From Desulfofustis sp. PB-SRB1 (lineage in GTDB: Bacteria > Desulfobacterota > Desulfobulbia > Desulfobulbales > Desulfocapsaceae): DNA of 64,000 nt. The stretch lies in contig JAEQMT010000037.1 of the NCBI GenBank assembly GCA_016722945.1, forward strand, positions 62,001 through 126,000. The letters run 5' to 3'. Positions 17,908-26,104 of this stretch are shown piece by piece. The stretch's first letter is position 1; each line of letters begins with the position of its first letter. The translations under genes were made by a program, and so were the position numbers. Under the pieces are notes generated by a model. It ran no database searches. It was not told where the DNA came from and worked only from the letters and a program-made list of their open reading frames with translations.

Positions 17908-18843
17908 ATGCGGAGACTCATCATCATAGCTGTTTCGGCACTCATCATACAGGTGGGTTTGATCGTTTTTCTCAATTCGGCAACGGTTGATTACCAACCC
18001 TTTGCGCCCGAGCGAAAACTTATTACCTTCGACCCTTCTCTGGTTGATGAACTGCTCATTTCCGGCCCCGCAGATGAGCAGGTGCGGATAATCCGGGAAG
18101 AAGGCTCGTGGCGGCTGCCGAACCTTTTCAACGCCCCCGCTGAGAGCCGGCGAGTCGAGGCCGTTCTGGCAAAGCTTGCCGCCCAGCAGAAGGGCCTCGC
18201 GGTGGCCACCTCCAGCGGGGCATGGAAACGATTCGAGGTCGCCGACAATACTTTCAACCGGCGCCTTCAGCTTTTCCAGGACGGCCGAATGCTTGGCGAT
18301 ATCTATATCGGTACGGCGGCGGGATTTCAGCAATCACACGCCAGGGTGAACGGTGAAAACAGCATCCACACCATTACCATCAGCGGTTTTGATCTTGAAC
18401 CGGAGAGCCAGAGCTGGCTCGATCGAAGCATGCTGCGCCTTGCCACCGACGATATCAGCGCCGTCACCTTTGATGATTTTGAACTGCGCCGCGACGATGC
18501 CGGCTCGTTCAGCCTGGCGCCGCCGCACCAGGGTGAAGCGGTGGTTGCCGAGCAGGCGGAGTCTCTGTTCACTACCATCGCCGACCTGATGATAGAATCG
18601 GTGGCGGACCCCGCTTTTGAAACCGGGACCGAAGGCGCCGAACCAGCGCTTGATTTTATCGTGAAAACGGGGGAGGGTTCGACCCTTTCCTACGATTTCA
18701 TAGCCGGCGAAGATCAGTGGTATATCCTGACTCGCTCCGATCTGCCGTTCACGTTTCGGACATATGCGTGGATCGTTGAGGAATTACAATCATTTACCCG
18801 GCACAAGCTGACCGGAGAAGAGAGCGGCGCCCGGTCACCCTGA
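17908..18843 (+). CDS. DUF4340 domain protein
   Basis: 311 aa, one N-terminal membrane helix (about residues 5-22) and a periplasmic body made of repeated beta-rich units, the pattern of DUF4340. A strong GAGGAGG lies before the ATG, 13 bases after the stop of the permease-GldG gene. DUF4340 proteins nearly always accompany GldG-type ABC genes and are presumed to be a periplasmic partner of the same complex; no biochemical role is known to me. It ends 13 bases from the convergent diguanylate cyclase gene. Confidence 0.85.
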   Translation: MRRLIIIAVSALIIQVGLIVFLNSATVDYQPFAPERKLITFDPSLVDELLISGPADEQVRIIREEGSWRLPNLFNAPAESRRVEAVLAKLAAQQKGLAVATSSGAWKRFEVADNTFNRRLQLFQDGRMLGDIYIGTAAGFQQSHARVNGENSIHTITISGFDLEPESQSWLDRSMLRLATDDISAVTFDDFELRRDDAGSFSLAPPHQGEAVVAEQAESLFTTIADLMIESVADPAFETGTEGAEPALDFIVKTGEGSTLSYDFIAGEDQWYILTRSDLPFTFRTYAWIVEELQSFTRHKLTGEESGARSP

Positions 18844-18856
18844 CAGGTTTTCCCAT

Positions 18857-20098
18857 TTAGGCGGAAGTGTCGGCTTCGGCAACCACTTTGTTGCGTCCCG
18901 TCTGTTTTGCCTTATAGAGGCACGAATCCGCCTTATTGATCGACGAGTTGAGTGATTCCTCGCTTGAGCCGGCGGTAAAACTTACCCCGAAAGACATGGT
19001 GAGGTTGATGATGTGCGATTCGTACTTGAAGGGATGCTTCTCAATTTTCTGCCGCTGTTTTTCCGCCAGCATCCGGCAGCTCTTGAGTTGAGCATCGGGC
19101 AGCAGCATGAGAAACTCCTCACCGCCCCAGCGCCCCAGAAAGTCTCTTTTACGGATCGAGGAAAGCAGCAGCTTTGAAATCTGTTTCAAGATGAAGTCCC
19201 CGCAACTGTGACCATAGGTGTCGTTCACATCCTTGAAGAAATCAATGTCGGCAATGATAACTCCCATGGGCGGGTAGCCGCCGCTAAGGTCACCATCTAC
19301 GGCGCCATGATGGGCTCTGGCAAATTCCGCCTCCAGACGAATCTTCATCCCCCGCCGATTCAGGAGACTGGTAAGGGGATCACGGGTCGCCAACTCTTTA
19401 AACCGCTGCGTGGTCTTAATAAGATCGTTGAGGTGATCGAGGTTTTCCAGAACCGTTCCCAGGTGCGCCCGCAACAGCTTCAGCAGGGCGGAAACCTCCG
19501 GCGTATCGGCAAGCTTTGCGTATTTGTCCTTAAACTTGGCACTGGTACCAAAGACCAGAAAACCGGCCACATCGTAATGAGTCATACCCGATGAAAAGCG
19601 GATGATGCCATATTCATCCATCAAAAAATCGAGGCGATATTTCATCAGGCTATTGTGTTCGCATCTCCCCATACAGAAGATCGGGTCTTCATGTTCGTTG
19701 AGCAGCTCAATCAACGGATCGTCGGCGGCAATGGCAAGATCGGTGATTAGATCGAGATCATGCAGGGAGAAGTATCCCTCATGGGCCTGCACCGTGAAAA
19801 CGCCCTTGGCCTGCCTGTAGAAGACCAGGCCGCGCTCTACCTGCAGGTGATATACAATGAAATCGCACGCCGCGGTAAACAGCGAAGCCTTGCTTTTCGA
19901 GCGATAGAAAGAATGACTTAACTGGGCCAGATGGCTGAGCTGGGAAAGCTTTGCGAGAGTCTTTGATTCATTTTCCAGTTCGCCCTGGGTTGCTTCCTTT
20001 GCCACGGCGGACTGGGAGAGCAGACGAATCTGGTTTTTAAGCCGTTCGTTTTCCTTTTCCAGCTGGTTTATACGATTTTCCAGTACCCAGTCGCTCAT
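18857..20098 (-). CDS. Diguanylate cyclase (GGDEF domain)
   Basis: 413 aa, soluble. Residues 4-50 form a coiled coil, 60-215 a GAF-like sensory region, and 240-410 a GGDEF domain with active-site GGEEF, so synthesis of cyclic di-GMP from GTP is expected. The product-inhibition site RxxD is present five residues before GGEEF (RKRD). No phosphodiesterase domain is attached; an HD-GYP protein that could degrade the same messenger is encoded at 49017-50315. Confidence 0.94.
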   Translation of the reverse strand: MSDWVLENRINQLEKENERLKNQIRLLSQSAVAKEATQGELENESKTLAKLSQLSHLAQLSHSFYRSKSKASLFTAACDFIVYHLQVERGLVFYRQAKGVFTVQAHEGYFSLHDLDLITDLAIAADDPLIELLNEHEDPIFCMGRCEHNSLMKYRLDFLMDEYGIIRFSSGMTHYDVAGFLVFGTSAKFKDKYAKLADTPEVSALLKLLRAHLGTVLENLDHLNDLIKTTQRFKELATRDPLTSLLNRRGMKIRLEAEFARAHHGAVDGDLSGGYPPMGVIIADIDFFKDVNDTYGHSCGDFILKQISKLLLSSIRKRDFLGRWGGEEFLMLLPDAQLKSCRMLAEKQRQKIEKHPFKYESHIINLTMSFGVSFTAGSSEESLNSSINKADSCLYKAKQTGRNKVVAEADTSA

Positions 20099-20395
20099 GA
20101 CCTGCTCGGCGATTGTTTAATAGTGTCGTAAAAATCCTCTCAAGCGTAGCATATCATATTTCGGTTCAATAGCAAAACCGTGATGATAGCCTATCGAGCA
20201 AAACACCAAAGGCTTCTGCCTTAACCCCGTTTTCAATGGGTTACCAGTGTGCACAGTGGAACCACGTATTCCAATGTTCAATGGGGCAATCGTTTTTTCT
20301 ATCAATCATCAGAGATGATCGGTTGAGAAAAAAACACCGATCGCATGGCAGGCGGCCGATTGCAACCGACCTTCATGGGCGGGATAGAGGACGGC
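20099..20395. other. Intergenic region without recognised gene
   Basis: About 300 bases between the start of the diguanylate cyclase gene and the end of the ArnT-like gene. The only feature noted is GTGTCGTAAAAATCC near 20123, which resembles the first bases of the dispersed repeat found elsewhere in the window. I saw no convincing RNA, promoter or small ORF. Confidence 0.5.
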
Positions 20396-22139
20396 TCACG
20401 GTTCCACGAGAGCCGGCGGAATAAAGAGATCCAACTCCACCCAGCTGGTGGAGCCGAAATTCATGCCATGGATGGTTTCCACCCGGTACCCCATTGACTG
20501 GGCCATCTTTACCAATGGTTCAAACTCCGCGCTGCGATCGCGTTTAGGGGTGGCAGTATCGATGCCGGCACGCAGGTTGGCGAAATAGTGTTCCAGATTC
20601 CATTCCCGCATCTGAATGACCATGGTCGGCATCTCCTCACCCGCCTCCGCTAAGACGAGGCTTGGATGATACGGTGGATTCATCTGCCAGCCGGCACCGG
20701 TGTAATAGACCAGGCTGGGCTCGGTAAATCCGTAGGCAAGTTTGGCGGTACGGGGCGAAACTTCACCAACCTTCTCGACAATGGCAACGGTGGCGTGCAC
20801 CGAACGCAGTGCCGATGCCCCCACCGACACCGCCAGCCCCATAATTGCCACCATCCCGAAAAAGAAAACATCCCGCCGCACCCCGGAACCGGTAGTAACA
20901 AAAAGCAACACCACAAAGAGCCACATGGCGGCCAGCATGAGGAGCAGAGCCCAGCCGAACCGGTTCAACGGCGCCAGTCCGCCGCTGAATGGAAATATCA
21001 GTAAGATGGCGCCAATCGCCAGAATCACCAGCGCCCAGATCCCGCCCACCGCATAAAACCAGCGCCGTTCACCCCTGCTGAAGTCAGGGCAAAAAACCAT
21101 GGCGGAACAGGAGCAGAAAAAAGGCGCCAAAACCGGGCATCACATAGTGCGGCAATTGGGTTTTATAGAACAGGAAAATAAGGTACGGGTTGAGCAGCCA
21201 ACTGAACAGAAAGGCGGTATCGGCATCAAATGGTGAGCACCCGTTGCGATACGCGCGCCAGCCAAACACGATCCACGGAAAGAGGCTGAAAAGCGCGGTA
21301 AGAAAATAGTATCCGGGAATCGGAATCCGGCCGTTGAACGCCTCCACCCCCCGGTCCACCACATGAGTGCCGATGCCCACCTGCCAGAAAGCGCCGCCGG
21401 TGTTAACGAGTGCGGGTATCCCCCAGGCGCCGATAATCAGCAGGCTGAGCACTATCCCCGAAGGCCACTGCAGCGGCGCCCAGTTCAGCGGCTGACGCCA
21501 CAGCATCACCCGAAAACCGACCAGGCTCAACAGCGGCACCAGCACACCAATAGGCCCTTTGGTGAGAAAGCCCAGGCCAAGACTCAACCACAACAGCCAG
21601 AAAAAGCGGTTCCAGGGCTGGTATCGGCGGCCACTGAGCAGCAGTTCCCAGAGACTGAGATGGGCCAGGATTACAAAAAGAACCATGACCATGTCGGCAA
21701 CCGCGATACGGCCATGGATAAAAACCTGCAACGAGGTAAGCCAGGCGAGCCCGGCCAGCAACCCACAGGCCGGGGAAAACATCCGCGTCCCCATCGCCCA
21801 GATGGCCAGGGCGCAACAGAACACCGCCGCCACGCTGGGTAACCGGGCGCCAAATTCATTCTTACCGGCCAGCGTATAGCCGCCGCGCATCAGCCAGTAG
21901 ATAAACACCGGCTTGTCAAAGCGGTAGTCGTCGTTGAAATAGGGGATAAACCATTCGCCGCGTTCCATCATCTCTACCGTGGCCTGGGAAAACCGCGGTT
22001 CATCGCGGTCAAGCAGTGGTAGAAAAGAGGTACCCGGCAGATAGATAACGGCGGTAACCAGCAACAGCAAAAGAGGCGCCAGCCATTTCAGCCGACGGCT
22101 TGTGGGTTCATCATAGGCCGTGGAAAAGAGATCGTTCAC
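20396..22139 (-). pseudogene. ArnT-like lipid A glycosyltransferase (GT83), frameshifted
   Basis: The first 350 codons (22139 down to 21084) encode an ArnT/PMT-type glycosyltransferase: PLLDRDEPRFSQATVEMMERGEWFIPYF and FDKPVFIYW are the periplasmic active-site loop, followed by many membrane helices. The frame stops just after PGFGAFFLLLF, where the next frame continues with more helices and a plausible C-terminal domain to 20396. Removing one base from the A6 run at 21091-21096 would join both parts into about 580 aa, the normal family length. It is either a true inactivating frameshift, a slippage site, or a sequencing error. The gene follows LAB_N by an ATGA overlap. Confidence 0.8.
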
Positions 22140-22453
22140 GTCGCCCGCCGTTTGGCATCACCGATATGAAGGCTGAGATTGTACAGAGCAACTCCAGTCG
22201 GCATGAGATTTGACAGAATCCCCACCGAGTCGTTCTTGCCGAATATGAAGTAGGTGAGCAGCAGGATGGATCCACTCAAGCTCATCAACCAGAACAGCAG
22301 CGGAAAGGTCGGTATCCTGGCGCGATATGAGGCCGCCATCTGTACCACCCAGCGACCGCCGAAGCAGAGTACGCCCAGATACCCGACAATCTTCCACCAG
22401 GTCACCACCAGGGTGACATCCATCAGTTTGATGGTAAAGAGCATTTCATTCAT
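22136..22453 (-). CDS. LAB_N domain protein (lipid A biosynthesis N-terminal-like)
   Basis: 105 aa with three membrane helices. It matches the small LAB_N family, named for the N-terminal extension of some LpxB proteins; FGGRWVVQMAASYRAR and PLLFWLMSLSGSILLL are its typical segments. It overlaps the GT2 gene upstream and the ArnT-like gene downstream by 4 bases each. Homologues usually sit between exactly these two partners and are thought to help modify lipid A or move the lipid-linked sugar; the reaction is not established. Confidence 0.9.
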   Translation of the reverse strand: MNEMLFTIKLMDVTLVVTWWKIVGYLGVLCFGGRWVVQMAASYRARIPTFPLLFWLMSLSGSILLLTYFIFGKNDSVGILSNLMPTGVALYNLSLHIGDAKRRAT

Positions 22454-23145
22454 TTTGACTCACTAGTGTCAGAGGGATCGACCATCCGCTTCAGATACCA
22501 GCCCACCCCGATGAGATCGTATACCCCCCGCAACGCCCTATCAAGGTTGGTGTATTTGGACACACCGCCGCCGCGGGGTCGATGATTGGTGGGAACCTCG
22601 GCGATGGTGAAGCCGGCCTTTTTGAAAAAGGCGCCAAGATAGCGATGGATGCCGTTAAATGCAATGAGATGATCAATAGCCTGACGCCGGCAGGCTTTCA
22701 GGGAACAGCCGGTGTCACGGAGCCCGTCGTCAAAAAACAGGCGGCGGATCGCATTGGCACACCGAGACGCTAGGCGCCGCGACGCTGAATCGCGCCTTCT
22801 GGCGCGGTAGCCGCAGACCACATCCACCTGTTCGCGGGCAAAACCATCCAGCAGAACCTTGATATCGGCCGGGTCGTTCTGCCCGTCCCCATCCATCATC
22901 ACCACGATATCTCCCGTCGCCTGCCGCAACCCGGCCAGAAGAGCAGCACTTTGTCCCTGGTTTTTCGCCATGCGCAGCCCCCGGCAACAAGGATCCGCAA
23001 GAATCAATTCCCAGGTACCATCGCTGCTGCCGTCGTCAACCGCAATAATCTCCGCATCCGGCTGCGCCCCGCACACCTCGGCCAGAACCCGGGCGACATT
23101 TTCCTGCTCGTTATAAAATGGAATCACAATGGACAACGAATTCAT
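22450..23145 (-). CDS. GT2 glycosyltransferase (ArnC / dolichyl-phosphate mannosyltransferase type)
   Basis: 231 aa from the ATG at 23145, which has AGGTG before it; a GTG three codons upstream is less likely. The GT-A core begins SIVIPFYNEQENV, continues with IIAVDDGSSDGTWELI, and the metal-binding DxD is in VVMMDGDGQNDPAD. It lacks the C-terminal membrane helices of ArnC, as do DPM1-type enzymes. It should put a sugar on undecaprenyl phosphate for use by the ArnT-like enzyme downstream. Confidence 0.92.
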   Translation of the reverse strand: MNSLSIVIPFYNEQENVARVLAEVCGAQPDAEIIAVDDGSSDGTWELILADPCCRGLRMAKNQGQSAALLAGLRQATGDIVVMMDGDGQNDPADIKVLLDGFAREQVDVVCGYRARRRDSASRRLASRCANAIRRLFFDDGLRDTGCSLKACRRQAIDHLIAFNGIHRYLGAFFKKAGFTIAEVPTNHRPRGGGVSKYTNLDRALRGVYDLIGVGWYLKRMVDPSDTSESK

Positions 23146-23339
23146 ACCGCACACCTGATATCACCGCCGTTTCGCCAAGAACGGGTGCTCATGGTGACCG
23201 GAATCAATCACCCAAGCCCGCTTCGTCGGTTTTACTTGATAGCCATCCTCCCGCCATGCCGACAAGAGCAAAAAAAGGTTTATAATACCAGCGTTGCGAT
23301 AATTATCACCCCAAAATTCCACCACATCGAGGCAAGCAA

Positions 23340-24428
23340 ATGAATGACAATAGCCTGTTTTCTCCGGTCATCGTCGGTGATCTCACCCTGCAGAACCGTA
23401 TTGCCATGGCCCCCATGACCAGGGGTCGAGCCGGTAGTGAACGCATTCCCAATGATCTGATGGCGCAGTATTACCTTCAACGGGCCTCAGCCGGCATCAT
23501 TATCACGGAGGCAACGGTTATCTCCGCTCAGGGCAACGGCTGGGTGGATTCTCCCGGCATCTACACCGATGAGATGACGCGCGGCTGGAAACTGGTGACC
23601 GAGGCGCTGCGTCCCACCGGCACCCCGCTCTTTCTTCAGCTCTGGCACTGCGGACGGGTCTCCCACAGCGATTTTCATAATGGCGAGCCGCCGGTGTCGG
23701 CCTCGGCGGTAAAACTCATGGGCGACCACATCCGGACACCGAAAGGGAAAAAACCGTATGAAACGCCGCGAGCTTTGACCCTTGAGGAAATCGCCTCCAC
23801 CATAGGTGATTATCGCGGCGCCGCCACCCGCGCCCGTGAGGCTGGGTTTGACGGAGTCGAGCTGCACGCGGCGAACGGCTATCTGGTCAACCAGTTTCTC
23901 GATGGCAAAACCAATCTGCGCACCGATCGCTACGGCGGCAGCCTGGAGAACAGAAGCAGGTTCCTGATGGAGGCGCTGGCCGCCATTCTTGAGGTATGGC
24001 CGGCCAACCGGGTCGGCCTGCGGCTCTCGCCCAACGGTGTTTTCAATGATATGGGGGCGCCCGATTTTCGCGAACTCTATCTCCACGTATTAGAAGGGCT
24101 TGCCCCGTTCGGCCTGGCCTATGTCCACATCATGGACGGGCTTGCCTTTGGCTTTCATGAGCAGGGTGAACCGCTGACCCTTGCCGAATGCCGCCGCGTC
24201 TACCCCGGCGTCATCATGGCCAATTGCGGCTATACCAAAGAACTTGCCGAACAAAAGATTGGTTCAAAAGAAGCCGACGTGGTTGCCTTTGGCCGACCTT
24301 ATATATCCAACCCCGACCTGGTGGAACGTCTGCAAAACGATTGGCCGCTCGCGCCGGCCGAGGACATGAGCCGCTGGTACACCCCCGGCCCGGAGGGCTA
24401 TACCGATTATCCGCCCTACCGGCAATAG
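23340..24428 (+). CDS. Old yellow enzyme family ene-reductase (NemA-like)
   Basis: 362 aa, classical OYE class. FMN-binding and catalytic elements are visible: LQNRIAMAPMTRGRA at the N-terminus, LQLWHCGRVSH, the substrate-anchoring pair in VELHAANGYLVNQFLD (His and Asn, followed by the Tyr proton donor region), and TDRYGGSLENRSRF. It reduces activated C=C bonds or nitro compounds using NAD(P)H. GAGG precedes the start. It is a single gene converging with mgtE. Confidence 0.95.
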   Translation: MNDNSLFSPVIVGDLTLQNRIAMAPMTRGRAGSERIPNDLMAQYYLQRASAGIIITEATVISAQGNGWVDSPGIYTDEMTRGWKLVTEALRPTGTPLFLQLWHCGRVSHSDFHNGEPPVSASAVKLMGDHIRTPKGKKPYETPRALTLEEIASTIGDYRGAATRAREAGFDGVELHAANGYLVNQFLDGKTNLRTDRYGGSLENRSRFLMEALAAILEVWPANRVGLRLSPNGVFNDMGAPDFRELYLHVLEGLAPFGLAYVHIMDGLAFGFHEQGEPLTLAECRRVYPGVIMANCGYTKELAEQKIGSKEADVVAFGRPYISNPDLVERLQNDWPLAPAEDMSRWYTPGPEGYTDYPPYRQ

Positions 24429-24438
24429 AACGCAGCAC

Positions 24439-24474
24439 GGCGCGGAGGACCGAATGTTGAGCGCCGCGCCTTTT
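24439..24474. terminator. Likely terminator between convergent oye and mgtE genes
   Basis: A GC-rich 7-bp stem (GGCGCGG at 24439-24445, CCGCGCC at 24464-24470) is followed by TTTT on the plus strand. It sits between two stop codons of convergent genes. The loop is long (18 bases), so confidence is moderate. Confidence 0.5.
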
Positions 24475-24478
24475 GCTA

Positions 24479-25798
24479 TCAAATAAGATAATTCTGAAAC
24501 AATACCGCCAGCCCCAGAAAGGCCAGGAATCCCATCACATCGGTGACGGTGGTGAGAATAATCGATGAGCTTTGGGCCGGATCGATACCGATTCGTTTCA
24601 TGATTATGGGGATGGAACTGCCGGCCAGACCGGCGATGATGAGATTGATGATCATGCCCAGTCCGATCACCACACCGAGCCAGTAGTTGCCGTACCAGAC
24701 ATAGGCGATTACCGCCGTGATGATGCCGATGACCAGCCCGTTGATGGCGCCCAGCTTGGTCTCCTTGAGAATCAGGGCCGGCACCCTGGCGGGGGGAATC
24801 TCGCGCATGACCAGTCCGCGCATGACCACCGCCAGCGACTGTGCCCCGGCGTTACCGCCCTGACCGGCAATAACCGGTAAGAAAACCGCCAGGATGGTCA
24901 ACTTGGCTATAATGTCCTGAAAAAGGGCCACCACCGCGGCGGCCAGAAATGCGGTGCCGAGATTTACCGTCAGCCAGAGCAGACGCTTTTTCAGGGCAAA
25001 ACCGATGGATGAAAACACCCGCTCATCGCCGCCGACACCAAACATCTTCTGCATGTCGCCGCTGAGATCCTCCTTGATGCCGCGCAGCATGTTCTCTGCT
25101 TTGATGACACCCAGTAACCGATTCTCACCATCGACTACCGGCGCGGCAAAATATTTGCGCGACGCCATCTCGCGGGCGGCGTCGGATCGATCGGTAAAGC
25201 AGTGCAGGGCAAACACCGAGGTGATCATGATGGATTCGAGTCTCTGACCCGGTTCGGCCAGAAAGAGGGTGCGGGTATTCAGCACCCCCTGTAACACGTT
25301 GTCCTCATCAACCACATAGGCATATGAGGCGGGAAACTTCCTCTCCACGCTCAATTTTCGCAAACGATCGATTACCGCACCGGCCGACTCATCCTTTTTG
25401 AAGGTAAGCATGTCCATGCTCATATAACGCCCGACACTTCCCTCCGGATAGGTGAGCAACTCTCTGATGTTGTCCACCAGCCTGCCTTTGATCTCCGGCA
25501 GAAGCTCACCGCGCTTCTCAACGCTCAGATGCATGACGATGGCAGCGGCCTGCTGGGCGGGCATATTAATCAGGAGCTTCTTTATTTTCTCAACCTCGCA
25601 CTGCTCCAGCAGCGCCCCCGCGAATCCACTCTGCAGACGGTTGATGAGCCGGACTCCCACCTGAACCGGCACCGCCGACAACAAGGCGGCGCCGTCACCC
25701 ACCGGCAGATCTTCAACAACTTTTGCAGCCTCAGCCACATCACGCTCAATCAAGGCGGCCAAGACACTCACCAATTGATCCTCATTCATCTCATGCAT
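24479..25798 (-). CDS. mgtE: Magnesium transporter MgtE
   Basis: 439 aa from the ATG at 25798, which has GGTGG upstream; a start at 25972 would add 58 residues unlike the family. Domain order is as in MgtE: N-terminal helical domain (residues 1-125, superhelix of DVAEAAKVVEDL-like repeats), two CBS domains (about 128-250), then five membrane helices with PVIAGQGGNAGAQSLAVVMRGL, the conserved ion-pore region. It is a Mg-gated Mg channel of the inner membrane. Confidence 0.95.
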   Translation of the reverse strand: MHEMNEDQLVSVLAALIERDVAEAAKVVEDLPVGDGAALLSAVPVQVGVRLINRLQSGFAGALLEQCEVEKIKKLLINMPAQQAAAIVMHLSVEKRGELLPEIKGRLVDNIRELLTYPEGSVGRYMSMDMLTFKKDESAGAVIDRLRKLSVERKFPASYAYVVDEDNVLQGVLNTRTLFLAEPGQRLESIMITSVFALHCFTDRSDAAREMASRKYFAAPVVDGENRLLGVIKAENMLRGIKEDLSGDMQKMFGVGGDERVFSSIGFALKKRLLWLTVNLGTAFLAAAVVALFQDIIAKLTILAVFLPVIAGQGGNAGAQSLAVVMRGLVMREIPPARVPALILKETKLGAINGLVIGIITAVIAYVWYGNYWLGVVIGLGMIINLIIAGLAGSSIPIIMKRIGIDPAQSSSIILTTVTDVMGFLAFLGLAVLFQNYLI

Positions 25799-25867
25799 AT
25801 CGACCACCCTTTTTGTCTGAGCCCCGGCACCTCCGTGCCGGTTCGAACATATTTTCCACAGCCATAA

Positions 25868-26104
25868 AGATACGCCTTTGCCAGGCCATCGCAACAGGTG
25901 CTTAGCACGTTCTTGCCTGAAATCAGCCGTCATTTTTCGCAACATCCTGCTGATGGAGTAGGCCTTGGCCATCTCACCGGGTCATTGGAATCTGGCAAAG
26001 TGGCAGATATGATTATAGTTGACGATGCACTGGTTACTCCGAGGGTGGTGGTCACCATGGTGGAGGGAAAACCGGTGTATCAATCAAAGACCCGGTATAC
26101 ATGA
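25868..26104 (+). pseudogene. Remnant of an amidohydrolase (C-terminal end only)
   Basis: The frame is open from 25868 to 26104, about 78 codons. The last 50 residues (GVGLGHLTGSLESGKVADMIIVDD, then PRVVVTMVEGKPVY) match the C-terminal beta-sandwich closing segment of amidohydrolases such as PhnM or dihydroorotase-like enzymes. No catalytic domain is present upstream; that space is occupied by the start of mgtE on the other strand. The remnant still ends in ATGA, coupled to the DUF748 gene, so an intact amidohydrolase probably once preceded it in an operon. Confidence 0.6.

Noticed and set aside
14053-18843. Gliding motility locus
   Set aside because: GldA/GldG-like genes are widespread in non-gliding bacteria, and none of the gliding-specific gld or spr genes is present.
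25830-25860. tRNA-like sequence CCGGTTCGAACAT near the mgtE start
   Set aside because: It resembles a T-arm only; no acceptor or anticodon arms can be formed around it.
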